Below are positions 8,581 to 17,037 of a stretch of DNA of 64,000 nucleotides, one piece after another; position 1 is the first letter of the stretch, and each line of letters opens with the position of its first letter. Where the stretch lies: contig VAWN01000087.1 in NCBI GenBank assembly GCA_005885555.1, positions 27,884 through 91,883 on the forward strand, read 5' to 3'. The translations under genes and the position numbers were made by a program. This stretch comes from Actinomycetota bacterium. GTDB taxonomy: Bacteria; Actinomycetota; Actinomycetes; Mycobacteriales; Micromonosporaceae. A model generated the notes under the pieces. That model saw nothing but the letters and a program-made list of their open reading frames with translations, ran no database searches and had not been told where the DNA came from.

Positions 8581-9071
8581 TCTTTCGCCGGCGGCCGGCG
8601 CTGCCGGCCGACCGCCGCCCCCCGCTGGTCACGGACGAGCGGGTGGTCGCCTGGTCCGAGTCGGATTCGGGGGTACTGGTTGCCACGAACCTCGGGCTCT
8701 GGCTGCCCGACTTCACCTCGTGGCACCTGATCCACAAGGCGACCTGGGACGGCGCGACGCTCGTGGTGACCCCCGCGCGGGAGGTCGCGTCGCGCGAGGG
8801 CTACCTCGTCGTGGCCGACCTACCGGCCTTGTCGTTCCGGCTCACGTCGCCGGGGGACCTGCCGGACCAGGTGCGTACCCGGGTGACCCGCTCGGTCGGG
8901 TACACCGCGCAGCACCCGTTGCCGGGCGGCGGCGGGATGCGGGTCGCGGCCCGACGGGTACCGGGGGTGGACGGGCTGCGCTGGACGGTGCGGTACGACC
9001 CGGGGGTTGATTGTGAGGATCCGGCGATCGCCGAGGTCACCGGCCGGATCGTCGCTCAGGCACCGGGCTGA
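8577..9071 (+). CDS. conserved hypothetical protein coupled to dnaG
   Basis: 164 residues, GTG at 8577 overlapping the dnaG stop (GTGA), so translationally coupled. No membrane segment or signal peptide. Beta-rich with patterns LVTDERVVAWSESDSGVLVATNLGLWLP and FTSWHLIHKATWDGATLVVTPAREV, reminiscent of a PH-like fold with a bound N-terminal strand pair; similar proteins follow dnaG in related actinomycetes. Function not known. Its position suggests co-expression with primase but not necessarily a replication role. Confidence 0.75.
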   Translation: MIFRRRPALPADRRPPLVTDERVVAWSESDSGVLVATNLGLWLPDFTSWHLIHKATWDGATLVVTPAREVASREGYLVVADLPALSFRLTSPGDLPDQVRTRVTRSVGYTAQHPLPGGGGMRVAARRVPGVDGLRWTVRYDPGVDCEDPAIAEVTGRIVAQAPG

Positions 9072-9111
9072 TCCGGCGACGGATGTCGTACCCCGGGGTT
9101 AGGGTCGGCGC

Positions 9112-10041
9112 GTGCCGGACGAACCGATGATCTACGCACGCGGCCTGGTCAAGCGCTTCGGCAACTTCACCGCGGTCGACGGCATCGACGTGGACGTGGC
9201 CCGCGGCGAGGCGTTCGGCTTCCTCGGCCCCAACGGCGCCGGCAAGAGCTCGACGATGCGGATGATCGGGTGCGTCTCCCCGCCCACCGCCGGCACGCTG
9301 CGGATCCTCGGCATGGACCCGCACCGGCAGGGCACCGCGATCCGGGCCCGGCTCGGCGTCTGCCCGCAGCTGGACTCGCTCGACCCGGAGCTGACCGTCG
9401 CGGAAAACCTGGTCACCTACGCGCGCTACTTCGGGATACCGCGGCGCACCGCCAAGGCGCGGGCCGCCGAGCTGCTCGACTTCGTGCAGCTGCGCGAGCG
9501 GGCCGACAGCCGGGTCGAACCGCTGTCCGGCGGCATGAAGCGCCGGCTGACCATCGCCCGCGCGCTGGTCAACAACCCCGACATCGCGCTGCTCGACGAG
9601 CCGACGACCGGCCTCGACCCGCAGGCCCGGCACCTGGTGTGGGACCGGCTGTTCCGGCTCAAGCAGCAGGGCATGACGCTGGTACTGACGACGCACTACA
9701 TGGACGAGGCGGAGCAGCTGTGCGACCGGCTGGTCGTCATGGACACCGGGCGGATCGTGGCGGAGGGCTCGCCGCGGTCGCTGATCGACCGGTACTCCAC
9801 CCGCGAGGTCGTCGAGCTGCGGTTCCCCGACACCGCGCCGGAAGACGTGGCGGGCAAGCTGGCCGAGCTCGCCGAGCGGGTCGAGGTGCTGCCCGACCGC
9901 ATCCTGCTCTACGCCGACGACGGTGACGCGGCTGCCGAGGCGGTACACCGGCTGGCGCTCGGGCCGGCCAGCGTCCTGGTCCGGCGCAGCGGGCTGGAGG
10001 ACGTCTTCCTGCACCTGACCGGCCGGACGCTGGTGGACTGA
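9112..10041 (+). CDS. ABC transporter ATP-binding protein, DrrA/NodI type
   Basis: 309 residues. Walker A GPNGAGKSS, Q-loop CPQLDSLDPELTVAENL, signature LSGGMKRRL, Walker B IALLDEPTTGLDP, H-loop LTTHYMDEAEQL and a C-terminal ABC-2-specific extension (about 225-309). GTG start lacks a ribosome binding site; TAGGGT at 9100-9105 is 6 bases upstream, so probably leaderless. The stop overlaps the first permease (TGATG). Drives export of an unknown lipid, polysaccharide or drug together with the next two membrane proteins. Confidence 0.93.
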   Translation: MPDEPMIYARGLVKRFGNFTAVDGIDVDVARGEAFGFLGPNGAGKSSTMRMIGCVSPPTAGTLRILGMDPHRQGTAIRARLGVCPQLDSLDPELTVAENLVTYARYFGIPRRTAKARAAELLDFVQLRERADSRVEPLSGGMKRRLTIARALVNNPDIALLDEPTTGLDPQARHLVWDRLFRLKQQGMTLVLTTHYMDEAEQLCDRLVVMDTGRIVAEGSPRSLIDRYSTREVVELRFPDTAPEDVAGKLAELAERVEVLPDRILLYADDGDAAAEAVHRLALGPASVLVRRSGLEDVFLHLTGRTLVD

Positions 10042-10811
10042 TGCGCCCCGCCCTGGCCGTCTTCGAGTCGTACCTCACCGTCTACCGGCGCACGTGGCGC
10101 GGTTCGGTACTCGGCTCGTTCGTGCTTCCGGTACTCGTCATGGTCGGCTTCGGGCTGGGCGTCGGGCACTTCGTCGACGCGGGCGGCCGGCTCGGCCCGG
10201 TGCGCTACCTCGACTACATCGTGCCCGGGCAGGTCGCGGTCACCGCGTTCAACCAGGGGTCGTTCGAGTCGATGTGGCCGGTGCTCAGCGGGTTCGAGTG
10301 GAGCCGCACATACCATTCGCTGGCCGCCGCGCCGCTGCGCATCGTCGACATCCTCGGCGGTGACCTGCTGTTCATCGTCTTCCGGCTGCTGACCACGAGC
10401 GTCGTCTTCCTGGGCATCGCCGCGGCGTTCGGCGCGATCCATTCGCCGTGGGCGGTGGCGGTCCCGTTCGTGTGCGCGCTGCTCGGGCTCGCGGTCGCCA
10501 CGCCGGTACACGCCTTGTCCGCCAGGATGACCAGTGACAGCTACTTCTCGCTGCTGCTGCGGTTCGGGCTGATCCCGCTCGGGCTGTTCTCCGGCGTGTA
10601 CTTCCCGGTCACCGCGCTGCCGTCGGCGCTGCGCCTGCTGGCATACCTGTCCCCGCTGTGGCACGCGACCGAGGTGTGCCGCGCCGCAACCCTGCCCGGG
10701 GTACCCATGTCCGCGCTCGCGCTCGCCGGACACCTCGGCTACCTCGCCGTCTGGCTCGTGGTCGGGTTCTGGCTGGCCGTGCTCGCCTTCCGCCGCAAGC
10801 TGGTCAGCTGA
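10041..10811 (+). CDS. ABC-2 type transporter permease, NodJ/DrrB-like (first)
   Basis: 256 residues, six membrane helices, ABC-2 family. Starts at the ATG that overlaps the ATPase stop. Typical features include VLPVLVMVGFGLGVG, DYIVPGQVAVTAF, EWSRTYHSLAAAPLR (coupling helix region) and GLFSGVYFPVTALP. Together with the second permease it would make a heterodimeric membrane channel. Stop overlaps the next start (TGATG). Confidence 0.9.
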   Translation: MRPALAVFESYLTVYRRTWRGSVLGSFVLPVLVMVGFGLGVGHFVDAGGRLGPVRYLDYIVPGQVAVTAFNQGSFESMWPVLSGFEWSRTYHSLAAAPLRIVDILGGDLLFIVFRLLTTSVVFLGIAAAFGAIHSPWAVAVPFVCALLGLAVATPVHALSARMTSDSYFSLLLRFGLIPLGLFSGVYFPVTALPSALRLLAYLSPLWHATEVCRAATLPGVPMSALALAGHLGYLAVWLVVGFWLAVLAFRRKLVS

Positions 10812-11629
10812 TGGTCGTCGCGACGTCGTTCGGGCCGGGGGTGCTCGGCCGGCTGGACTCCTCGGCCAGGCGGGCCGGCTCGGTCACCCGGCGCAACGTC
10901 GCCGCGCTGCGTTCCGCGTACTGGGTCGTGGTCATCTCCGGCTTCTTCGAACCGCTGCTGTACCTGTACTCGATCGGCATCGGGGTCGGGCACCTGGTCG
11001 GTTCGCTCGCGTTACCGGATGGCCGGCTGGTGCCGTACGCCGAGTTCGTCGCGCCGGCGATGCTCGCCGCCTCCGCGATGAGCGGCGCGCTGGCCGAGTC
11101 GACGTTCAACTTCTTCGGCAAGATGCGGTACATGAAGCTGTACGACGGGATCCTCGCGACCCCGGTACGGCCGATGGAGCTGGCGACCGGCGAGCTGTTG
11201 TGGGCGATGGCACGCGGCGCGCTCTACAGCGCCGCGTTCCTCGGCGTGATGGTGGGCATGGGACTGACCCGGCCGCTCTGGGCGCTGGCCGCGTTCCCGG
11301 CCGCGCTGCTGGTCGGGTTCGCGTTCGGCGGCCTGGGCATGAGCCTGTCCACGTTCATGCGCAGCTGGCAGGACTTCGATCTGATGGGCACGATCCAGTT
11401 CTCGCTGTTCCTGTTCTCCGGCACGTTCGCGCCGGTGGCGTCATATCCGGCCGGGTTCCGGCTGTGCGTCCAGCTGACCCCGCTGTACCACGGCGTCGAG
11501 CTGATCCGCGGGCTGACCACCGGCTCGGTACATCCGGTGCTGCTCGTCCACGCCGGGTACCTGCTCGTGATGACCATCCTCGGGCTGCTCATCGCCGGCC
11601 GGCGGATGGGGCGGCTGCTGCTGAAGTAG
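10811..11629 (+). CDS. ABC-2 type transporter permease, NodJ/DrrB-like (second)
   Basis: 272 residues starting at ATG 10811, which overlaps the stop of the first permease. Six hydrophobic segments, with ABC-2 patterns FFEPLLYLYSIGIGVGHLVG, YAEFVAPAMLAASAMSGAL, KMRYMKLYDGILATPVRP and FLFSGTFAPVASYP. A longer frame extends upstream inside the first permease but the coupled ATG is clearly favoured. Paralogous to the first permease, so the exporter is likely an asymmetric one. A hairpin terminator lies 112 bases beyond the stop. Confidence 0.9.
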   Translation: MVVATSFGPGVLGRLDSSARRAGSVTRRNVAALRSAYWVVVISGFFEPLLYLYSIGIGVGHLVGSLALPDGRLVPYAEFVAPAMLAASAMSGALAESTFNFFGKMRYMKLYDGILATPVRPMELATGELLWAMARGALYSAAFLGVMVGMGLTRPLWALAAFPAALLVGFAFGGLGMSLSTFMRSWQDFDLMGTIQFSLFLFSGTFAPVASYPAGFRLCVQLTPLYHGVELIRGLTTGSVHPVLLVHAGYLLVMTILGLLIAGRRMGRLLLK

Positions 11630-11740
11630 CCGCGGTCCGGGCCGCCGGCTTCGCCGGGTGGCCCGGCGGGCGGCGGGCGTTGCCCAGAGCCTCGGCGCCG
11701 GGCCGGTGGAGCAGGCGCCAACGTGCCGGCCGCACAGGAC

Positions 11741-11779
11741 GCCGCCGGCCCGCATCCACGCGGGACGCGGGCCGGCGGC
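11741..11779. terminator. bidirectional hairpin terminator between convergent genes
   Basis: Perfect 13-bp stem GCCGCCGGCCCGC / GCGGGCCGGCGGC with a 13-base loop, placed between the ABC operon (+) and the YtxH-like gene (-). No U tract, as is common in actinobacteria. Confidence 0.7.
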
Positions 11780-11787
11780 GCGCAGCT

Positions 11788-12120
11788 CTAGTAGGTGGTG
11801 TCCGAGGTCGGGGTGGTGGTGGACCCCGTGCTCGTGGTGCTGCCGACCGCCACCGGCGGCACCGGCTCGGTCATGGTCTCGCCGGAGCGCAGCCGCTCGC
11901 CGAAACGGGTGTTGCCCAGCTTGTCGGTGACCGTGGCCTTGCCCTGCTCGTACACCTTGGTCGCCTGCGCCTGGACAACGCCAGCGGCCTCCTGAACGGT
12001 CGGGCTCTCCTTGACCTTCTTAGCGGTCTGGACGAGCTCCTCGTACGCCTGGCGGCCGGCCCGGCTGCCAAGGACGAAGCCCGCGGCGAGCCCGCCGAGG
12101 AACATCAACTTTCCGCGCAT
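11788..12120 (-). CDS. YtxH-like small membrane-associated protein
   Basis: 110 residues, ATG with GGAGGGAG upstream. One N-terminal Gly-rich hydrophobic segment (residues 5-20, LMFLGGLAAGFVLGSRAG) with the GSRAGRQAYEEL block common in actinobacterial YtxH/CsbD-like proteins, then a helical region (25-70) and a Thr/Ser/Pro-rich low-complexity tail. Probably a stress-related membrane-tethered protein; exact role unknown. Monocistronic. Confidence 0.7.
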   Translation of the reverse strand: MRGKLMFLGGLAAGFVLGSRAGRQAYEELVQTAKKVKESPTVQEAAGVVQAQATKVYEQGKATVTDKLGNTRFGERLRSGETMTEPVPPVAVGSTTSTGSTTTPTSDTTY

Positions 12121-12370
12121 CGCGGCTGCTCCCTCCGTATCGGACGCGACGTACCAGCGCGTCTGAGCCCGTACGTCATGCCTACGCCCTGTTGTCCTAC
12201 CTGAGTATTAGTATCCTGCCCTCCAGATGGCTAAACGCGCAGCCCAAAGCCGCGATTGGCGCCGACCCCGGCACCTCGGAGAGTGTTGCCAAACCCTGTG
12301 CGCACCACCCGGGGTCATCCTGTACTCTTGTCCGGGTCGCTTCCACCGGCATCGGCTGGGACGGTCGCGA

Positions 12371-12443
12371 TCCCCCGTAGCTCAATTGGCAGAGCAACCG
12401 GCTGTTAACCGGTAGGTTTTTGGTTCGAGTCCAAACGGGGGAG
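12371..12443 (+). tRNA. tRNA-Asn (anticodon GTT)
   Basis: 73 bases. Acceptor TCCCCCG pairs with CGGGGGA (12436-12442), anticodon stem ACCGG/CCGGT with loop CTGTTAA, T loop TTCGAGT, discriminator G. No encoded CCA. A -10-like TACTCT lies at 12323-12328. Confidence 0.97.
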
Positions 12444-12521
12444 CTTGGATCTTCGCCCTCTTGATCTTGGCTGGGTATCGGGTCGGGCAATCGGGGCGTG
12501 CTGGGTAAGCTAGCGGCGCAC

Positions 12522-12595
12522 GGGCCGGTAGCTCAGCGGGTTAGAGCAGGGGACTCATAATCCCTCGGTCGCGGGTTCGAGTCCCGCCCGGCCCA
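12522..12595 (+). tRNA. tRNA with CAT anticodon (Met or lysidine-type Ile2)
   Basis: 74 bases. Acceptor GGGCCGG pairs with CCGGCCC, anticodon stem GGGGA/TCCCT with loop CTCATAA, T arm GCGGG-TTCGAGT-CCCGC, discriminator A, no encoded CCA. The anticodon arm and variable loop (GGGGACTCATAATCCC then CGGTCG) look more like bacterial tRNA-Ile2 than elongator Met, but this cannot be settled by eye; it is not an initiator tRNA because the acceptor ends G-C paired. Confidence 0.93.
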
Positions 12596-12700
12596 CTAAC
12601 GCCGCTGGCCTGGTCTTTCGTGCCACCTCCCGATCGGCATGCGAACCCGCTACACCATCGGAGCGCCGGCCAACAGGGCAGGAGCAAGTGGCCAGGTCGT

Positions 12701-12728
12701 TTGCGGTTTTTTCGAATAGCTGTACGCT
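12701..12728 (+). promoter_or_regulatory. promoter of the HTH/PIN toxin-antitoxin operon
   Basis: TTGCGG (12701-12706), 16-base spacer, TACGCT (12723-12728), then 6 bases to the antitoxin ATG at 12735, so a leaderless transcript is expected. Confidence 0.6.
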
Positions 12729-12734
12729 TTGCTC

Positions 12735-13205
12735 ATGGCCAGAGCTCTTCGTGAACGGACCGTGCTCCCTCCGGAAGACCCCTCGGACCTGGCGCGGTTC
12801 GCTCGCGGCTTGGCGGAGGTAGCGGCGCCGACGAGGGCTCGGCTGGTCGGTCCCGATGGTTCGGAGATCGAGATCCCAGAGGACTTGTACGGCGTCTTGC
12901 GTGATGTGGTGGAGGCGTTGTCGCAAGGTCTGGCTATCTCCATCGCACCGCACAACACCATGTTGACTACCCAGGAAGCTGCGGACCTGCTCAACATCTC
13001 CCGGCCCACCTTGATACGCCTGCTGACCGAGGGCCAGATCCCGTACACCATGCGCGGACGCCACCGCCGAGTCCTGCTGCGTGACATCCTCGGCTACCAG
13101 GAGCGCACTCGCACCGAGCGTCGTCAGGCACTCGACCAGATGGCCGCCGATGCCGAAGACGACGGGTTGTACGAGGCGACAGCTACCCCGACGCGCACGA
13201 GGTGA
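12735..13205 (+). CDS. antitoxin with excisionase-type helix-turn-helix
   Basis: 156 residues from ATG 12735 (a TTG two codons earlier is possible). Residues about 77-125 form an HTH_17/MerR-like domain, MLTTQEAADLLNISRPTLIR followed by a wing with MRGRHRRVLL. The N-terminal part is a charged helical segment and the C terminus is acidic then basic. This arrangement, followed 12 bases later by a PIN-domain gene, is a known type II toxin-antitoxin layout in which the HTH protein represses the operon and neutralises the nuclease. Base composition is lower in G+C than the surroundings, in line with horizontal transfer next to a tRNA gene. Confidence 0.8.
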   Translation: MARALRERTVLPPEDPSDLARFARGLAEVAAPTRARLVGPDGSEIEIPEDLYGVLRDVVEALSQGLAISIAPHNTMLTTQEAADLLNISRPTLIRLLTEGQIPYTMRGRHRRVLLRDILGYQERTRTERRQALDQMAADAEDDGLYEATATPTRTR

Positions 13206-13217
13206 GGTTCGACCGCT

Positions 13218-13766
13218 GTGCCGTTCCCCGCATTCCTCGATACCTGCGTGCTCTATCCGGCGTACCTCTGCGACACCTTGCTCCGCATCGCTGAGGCATC
13301 TGCGTACCGCCCTTTGTGGTCCTCTGATGTGCTCGCCGAGCTGCGCCGCAACCTGATCGACCGCGGAATCCCGGCTCAGCGCGTCGATCGCCGTATCGCA
13401 CACATGGCCCGGTCGTTCCCGGACGCCCTTGTCGATGGATACGAGTCGTTGATCGATGGGATGACCAACGATCCGAAGGACAGGCATGTTCTCGCTGCGG
13501 CGGTGAGAGCGAACGTCGAGGTGCTTGTCACGTTTAACATGAGCGATTTTCCGGAGCCGGCGCTGAAGCCGTACGACGTTGTCGCTGTACATCCAGACGA
13601 GTTCCTGCTCGACCAGCTCGACCTGTATCCAGGTATCACTGTCGAGGTCATGCGCCAGCAGGCCGCCTCCTACCGCCGTGAGCCGACGACTGTGTCGGGC
13701 GTCCTCGTGCTGCTCGAACGGGCCGGAGTGCCAAGGTTCGCGGCGGAGGTACGGCGACATCTCTAG
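13218..13766 (+). CDS. PIN-domain ribonuclease toxin
   Basis: 182 residues, GTG start. PIN acidic residues: FLDTCVLYP at the N terminus (first Asp), SSDVLAEL (acidic Asp/Glu region), NDPKDRHVLAAAV (metal Asp) and TFNMSDF near residue 110. PIN toxins cleave RNA, often tRNA or mRNA, using magnesium. It pairs with the preceding HTH antitoxin; whether it is active is inferred from the intact acidic set. Located about 620 bases from the CAT tRNA gene, a frequent integration neighbourhood. Confidence 0.82.
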   Translation: MPFPAFLDTCVLYPAYLCDTLLRIAEASAYRPLWSSDVLAELRRNLIDRGIPAQRVDRRIAHMARSFPDALVDGYESLIDGMTNDPKDRHVLAAAVRANVEVLVTFNMSDFPEPALKPYDVVAVHPDEFLLDQLDLYPGITVEVMRQQAASYRREPTTVSGVLVLLERAGVPRFAAEVRRHL

Positions 13767-14484
13767 CCGTCGATTCTGAATCCCCCGCCGCGGCAGGCCG
13801 CTCATCGGGCGCGGCCCATGCGTCCTGACCTGCCCGAATGCAGCGGCAGCGGATCATCGGCGATCATCGGGAGCTGGTTCGCATGATGACACCCCCGGCC
13901 CACCAATGGTGGACGTCCGCGAACACCGATTCTTGACGTTTTCCGAGCGGGACGACGTGCTCGGGGTGAGTAACGCCGAGGCGAGCGCACCGGCAGCGAC
14001 GGAGCCCGACACGCCGACGACCCAGCCAGCGACGGTCACGCCCGGCGCATCGCCGCGATCGGGTCCTTCAACAGCCGCTGAGCGTATCTCTGCCGATGCG
14101 TAGATAAAGGCCGGCGGAGCCGATGCGGTGAGACCGGGGCAACATCGCGGACAACGGCGCGAGCGTCCGATCGTGTTCGCGTCGAGGGGGGATCGACAAG
14201 CAGCGGCTCGGCGAAGTCGCCGTGAACATCCGCAAGATGCGGCCGTCGGAGCCCCACAAGGGCAAGGGCGTCCGGTACCAGGGCGAAGTGATTCGCCGCG
14301 CGGACAGGAAGGCAGGCAGCTCCCCGGCGCCCCGGACGCGCGACGTCCACCGCGGCGTCCGCTTCGACGGTAGGCGTGTTGTGCCTTCATTCGTCGCTGG
14401 TCGGCGGGGCAGGCTTCGGCAAAGCCCATGCCGTCAGAGCGGTCGCGATGCCATCGTGGATGCGGCGTCAACAGGCGGTGGTGG
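13767..14484. other. 718-bp decayed region, no intact gene
   Basis: Between the PIN toxin and the GH29 gene. Stop codons interrupt all plausible frames and G+C is lower and uneven. The only piece recognised is the L6-like fragment at 14192-14317. An inverted pair GGCCCACCAATGGTGGAC lies near 13898-13915. Likely remnants of inserted or rearranged DNA. Confidence 0.55.
14192..14317 (+). pseudogene. orphan C-terminal fragment of ribosomal protein L6 (rplF)
   Basis: 42 codons read [16 protein letters not shown] then [20 protein letters not shown] and end RKAG. This matches the conserved C terminus of bacterial L6 (GIDKQxVGEVAAxIRxxRxPxxYKGKGxRYxGE), recognised from memory of the family. There is no start codon, no upstream L6 sequence in frame (an upstream VEG is two bases out of frame at a run of G), and no neighbouring ribosomal genes. 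It is therefore a displaced, non-functional piece. Confidence 0.65.
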
Positions 14485-16299
14485 TCACGATTGGTACAGC
14501 TGGCTGGTCGGCACGATGCGCTGCCCCTCGTTCGGCCCGTACCAGAGCAGCTTCAGCGTGGCCTCGCCAACGTGTTCGGTGTAGTCGACTCGGATCGAGT
14601 ACTTCTGCCCAGCCTGCAGGGTGATGGTGCCCTTGTTGACGGTTGCGCTGTGCGGGGTGGTGTTGCTGATGATCAGCTTGCCGTCGACCCATACCTGAAC
14701 CGTGTCGTCGGAAACGGTTTCAAAGGTGTATGCCGCGTTCTGCCGCGCCTGGACGGACCCGGTCCACCGGGCTGAGAAGTTGTCGGTCGGGATCGACGCA
14801 TCGGGTGAGCCGCCGAAGCGCCACACGAAGTTCAGCGACGGGTCGATGCGGGTCACCGTCGGCGTACCGCTGAACGAGGTGTTGTTCCAGTACCGCGCGA
14901 GCAGGCCGGTACCGGTGCCGCTCGTCGACGCCGGCGGCTTGTAGCTCAGCTCGATCACGGTCGCGATGGCGTTGGTGGCCGAGCCGGCCGGGGTGATGTC
15001 GTACCCGTCGCCGGCGGCCTTAACCGTGACCGTCTGGCTGCTGCCGAGGACCCGGGCGCCGGTGATGGTCACCGGTGCTGTGGTGCTCAGGTGCAGCGGG
15101 TTGCCGGCGCCCGGCCAGGTGAACACCGAGGCTTCCAGCTTGTTGCCGGGTGCCCAGGCAACGGCTCCCCACGACGGCTGGTTCACGGCCCGGTACGCAC
15201 CCGCGCCGTACACCGCGACGCCCTGCCCGTTGGCGGCCAGCCACCTGCCCATGCCGTTCAGGGAGCCAGCCGCTGCGGCGGGTACCGCGCCGGTGCGGTC
15301 CGGGCCGATGTTGAGCAGGTAGTTGCCACTGCGCGAGGCGATACTGATCAGGTTACGGGTCAGGGTCGTGGACGACTTCCAGTTGGTGTCGTAGCTGGCG
15401 AAACCCCAGTGGCCGTTGATGGTCATGCAGCTCTCCCACAGCTGGCCGTCGACCGCTGCGGCCGGGATCGACTGTTCGGGGGTACCGAAGTCGCCGTCGT
15501 CGATGCGTCGCTTGCTGACCCGGTTGTCCACTATCAGGTTCGGGTCCAACCCGTGCAGATAGTTCTGCAGGTCCTCGCCGTCAGCGGCCGACCAGGGGTT
15601 GGTCGGGTTGGTCGTTGTCCACTCGCCGTCGAACCACAGGATCGCCGGGTGGTAGCTGGTGACCAGCTCCTTGAGCTGGGCGTACATGTCGACCTTGTAC
15701 TGCGCGAAGTTGTTGACGAAGTTCGGGTTGTGCCAGTCCCAGATCGAGTAGTACAGGCCGTACTTGATCCCCGCCGCGTCGGCAGCCGCCTTCATCTCGG
15801 CCAGGATGTCGCGGCTCTTGGAGAATGACGAATGGTCCCGCAGGTTCCAGGTGTTGACCTTGGTCGGCCACATCGCGTAGCCCTCGTGATGCTTGGCGGT
15901 CTGCACGATGTAGCGCTGGCCGGCAGCCTTCGCCAGATTCACGATCGCGGTGGCGTTGAAGCTGGCCGGGTTGAACTGTGCCGCGAATTGTTCGTACTGC
16001 GCCATCGGGATGTCGCACTGGCGCTTGATCCATTCGGCGCTACGACACACCGTACCGTCCGACCGGGTGTACACACCTCCCAGTTGGGAGTAGGCACCGA
16101 AGTGGATGAACATGCCGAACCTGGCCGAGCGCCACCAAGAGGTACGCGACGAGGTGAACTGATCGTCGATGGCGTAGTTGGTACCCGGTCCGGCGGCGGC
16201 GGCCGGGTGTGCAAGGGTCACAGCCCCGGTCACGACGAGGGCAGCGACCACGGCGATCAGGAAGGACCGGGCGCGAACGGCGACAAATGATCGGATCAT
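14485..16299 (-). CDS. secreted GH29 alpha-L-fucosidase with C-terminal PA14 domain
   Basis: 604 residues. Sec signal peptide at 1-36 ([20 protein letters not shown], cleavage near AHPAAAA). GH29 catalytic barrel (about 50-380) with [46 protein letters not shown] and the nucleophile motif AILWFDGEW (Asp). Then a beta-sandwich and a PA14 domain (about 460-604, [17 protein letters not shown]... [17 protein letters not shown]), which usually binds carbohydrate. Releases fucose from external glycans. ATG 16299 with GGAG upstream; promoter and palindromes described separately. Faces away from the DUF4188 gene. Confidence 0.92.
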   Translation of the reverse strand: MIRSFVAVRARSFLIAVVAALVVTGAVTLAHPAAAAGPGTNYAIDDQFTSSRTSWWRSARFGMFIHFGAYSQLGGVYTRSDGTVCRSAEWIKRQCDIPMAQYEQFAAQFNPASFNATAIVNLAKAAGQRYIVQTAKHHEGYAMWPTKVNTWNLRDHSSFSKSRDILAEMKAAADAAGIKYGLYYSIWDWHNPNFVNNFAQYKVDMYAQLKELVTSYHPAILWFDGEWTTTNPTNPWSAADGEDLQNYLHGLDPNLIVDNRVSKRRIDDGDFGTPEQSIPAAAVDGQLWESCMTINGHWGFASYDTNWKSSTTLTRNLISIASRSGNYLLNIGPDRTGAVPAAAAGSLNGMGRWLAANGQGVAVYGAGAYRAVNQPSWGAVAWAPGNKLEASVFTWPGAGNPLHLSTTAPVTITGARVLGSSQTVTVKAAGDGYDITPAGSATNAIATVIELSYKPPASTSGTGTGLLARYWNNTSFSGTPTVTRIDPSLNFVWRFGGSPDASIPTDNFSARWTGSVQARQNAAYTFETVSDDTVQVWVDGKLIISNTTPHSATVNKGTITLQAGQKYSIRVDYTEHVGEATLKLLWYGPNEGQRIVPTSQLYQS

Positions 16300-16300
16300 T
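16286..16300. promoter_or_regulatory. palindrome across the GH29 start codon
   Basis: AATGATCGGATCATT, 7-bp arms around one base, covering the initiation codon of the fucosidase. Shares the GATCA half with the promoter dyad at 16356-16375, suggesting a second binding site for the same repressor. Confidence 0.5.
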
Positions 16301-16355
16301 GCAGTACTCCAGGGACGGGAAGGAGTAGCACTGCGCTCAAGTCTGCGTAGTCACC

Positions 16356-16386
16356 CGATCATTACGTTCTGATCGACTTATGTCAA
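16356..16386 (-). promoter_or_regulatory. GH29 promoter with overlapping operator dyad
   Basis: On the minus strand TTGACA (16386-16381), 16-base spacer, TAATGA (16364-16359). The dyad CGATCA-N8-TGATCG (16356-16375) covers the -10 box and part of the spacer, a layout typical of repressor control by a GntR or LacI type protein. Confidence 0.6.
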
Positions 16387-16471
16387 TAAGCCTCGGAGGG
16401 GGCTGACGGTCGGTGTCCGCATCGGCAAGGGCCGTACCGTGGTCGGTCGGCCGGATGCACCGCCGGCGCGA

Positions 16472-16960
16472 TCACGCTGCCTGACTACCGCGGTTGAGCC
16501 GTTGCGCGGCGCGCTCGCCGCGGCTGGCGACGGGGCGGTGTGCGCCGGCAGCGGCGAGGCCGAACAGCGGCATGTTGCCGTAGATGGTCTCGTACCGGCC
16601 GTCCGCGACCAGGTATGTCTCGTGCCAGATGCCCACGTCGCCCGAGGTGCCGACCAGGCGGTTGAACTTCTTCCACGCGGCGTGGTGCGGCAGGCTCGCG
16701 TCGGAGGCGAAGCGTTCGAGGTGCTCGGTGCTGCGCCAGTACTGCACGAGCAGCGGGCCGGTCAGCGAGACCCAGGTGTGGAAGCCGAGCAGGCCGAGGT
16801 CTTTGCGCTGGGACAGTACCCGCAGCATCGGCGCCATGGCCTTGGCCACCGGCCACCACTTGTGCAGCTTCCAGGGCTTGTTGATCCGCATGCCGATCAG
16901 GAAGACCACGAAGTCGCCGTCGAGGTCGGCCGTCATCCGGGCCGGTATCACCCTTGCCAT
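16472..16960 (-). CDS. DUF4188 family protein (putative monooxygenase-like)
   Basis: 162 residues, ATG with AAAGG upstream. Family pattern: [50 protein letters not shown] and [28 protein letters not shown]4188 proteins are dimeric alpha-beta barrels distantly related to antibiotic monooxygenases and aldoxime dehydratases; substrate unknown. Divergent from a MerR regulator whose paired palindromes lie between them, a common arrangement in which the regulator responds to a small molecule handled by this protein. No signal peptide. Confidence 0.8.
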   Translation of the reverse strand: MARVIPARMTADLDGDFVVFLIGMRINKPWKLHKWWPVAKAMAPMLRVLSQRKDLGLLGFHTWVSLTGPLLVQYWRSTEHLERFASDASLPHHAAWKKFNRLVGTSGDVGIWHETYLVADGRYETIYGNMPLFGLAAAGAHRPVASRGERAAQRLNRGSQAA

Positions 16961-16975
16961 ACTGTTCCGCCTTTG

Positions 16976-17013
16976 GATAGTGCCGCTATCTACTACGGAT
17001 AGTTGTACTATCC
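16976..17013. promoter_or_regulatory. MerR-type operator dyads in divergent promoter
   Basis: Two related dyads: GATAG-N5-CTATC (16976-16990) and GGATAGT-TGT-ACTATCC (16997-17013, perfect 7-bp arms). The second overlaps TACTAT, a candidate -10 for the MerR gene. Both share the GATAG half-site, so one dimeric regulator probably controls both divergent genes. Confidence 0.65.
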
Positions 17014-17037
17014 ACTACGACGGCGAGGAGCGCAACC

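Noticed and set aside
12555-13805. Minus-strand frame ending in the residues GRAGLEPATEGL
   Set aside because: This is the classic translation of a reversed tRNA gene, here the CAT tRNA, and not a protein.
13854-14471. 205-codon minus-strand frame in the decayed region
   Set aside because: No domain, no start signal, and antisense to the L6-like fragment.
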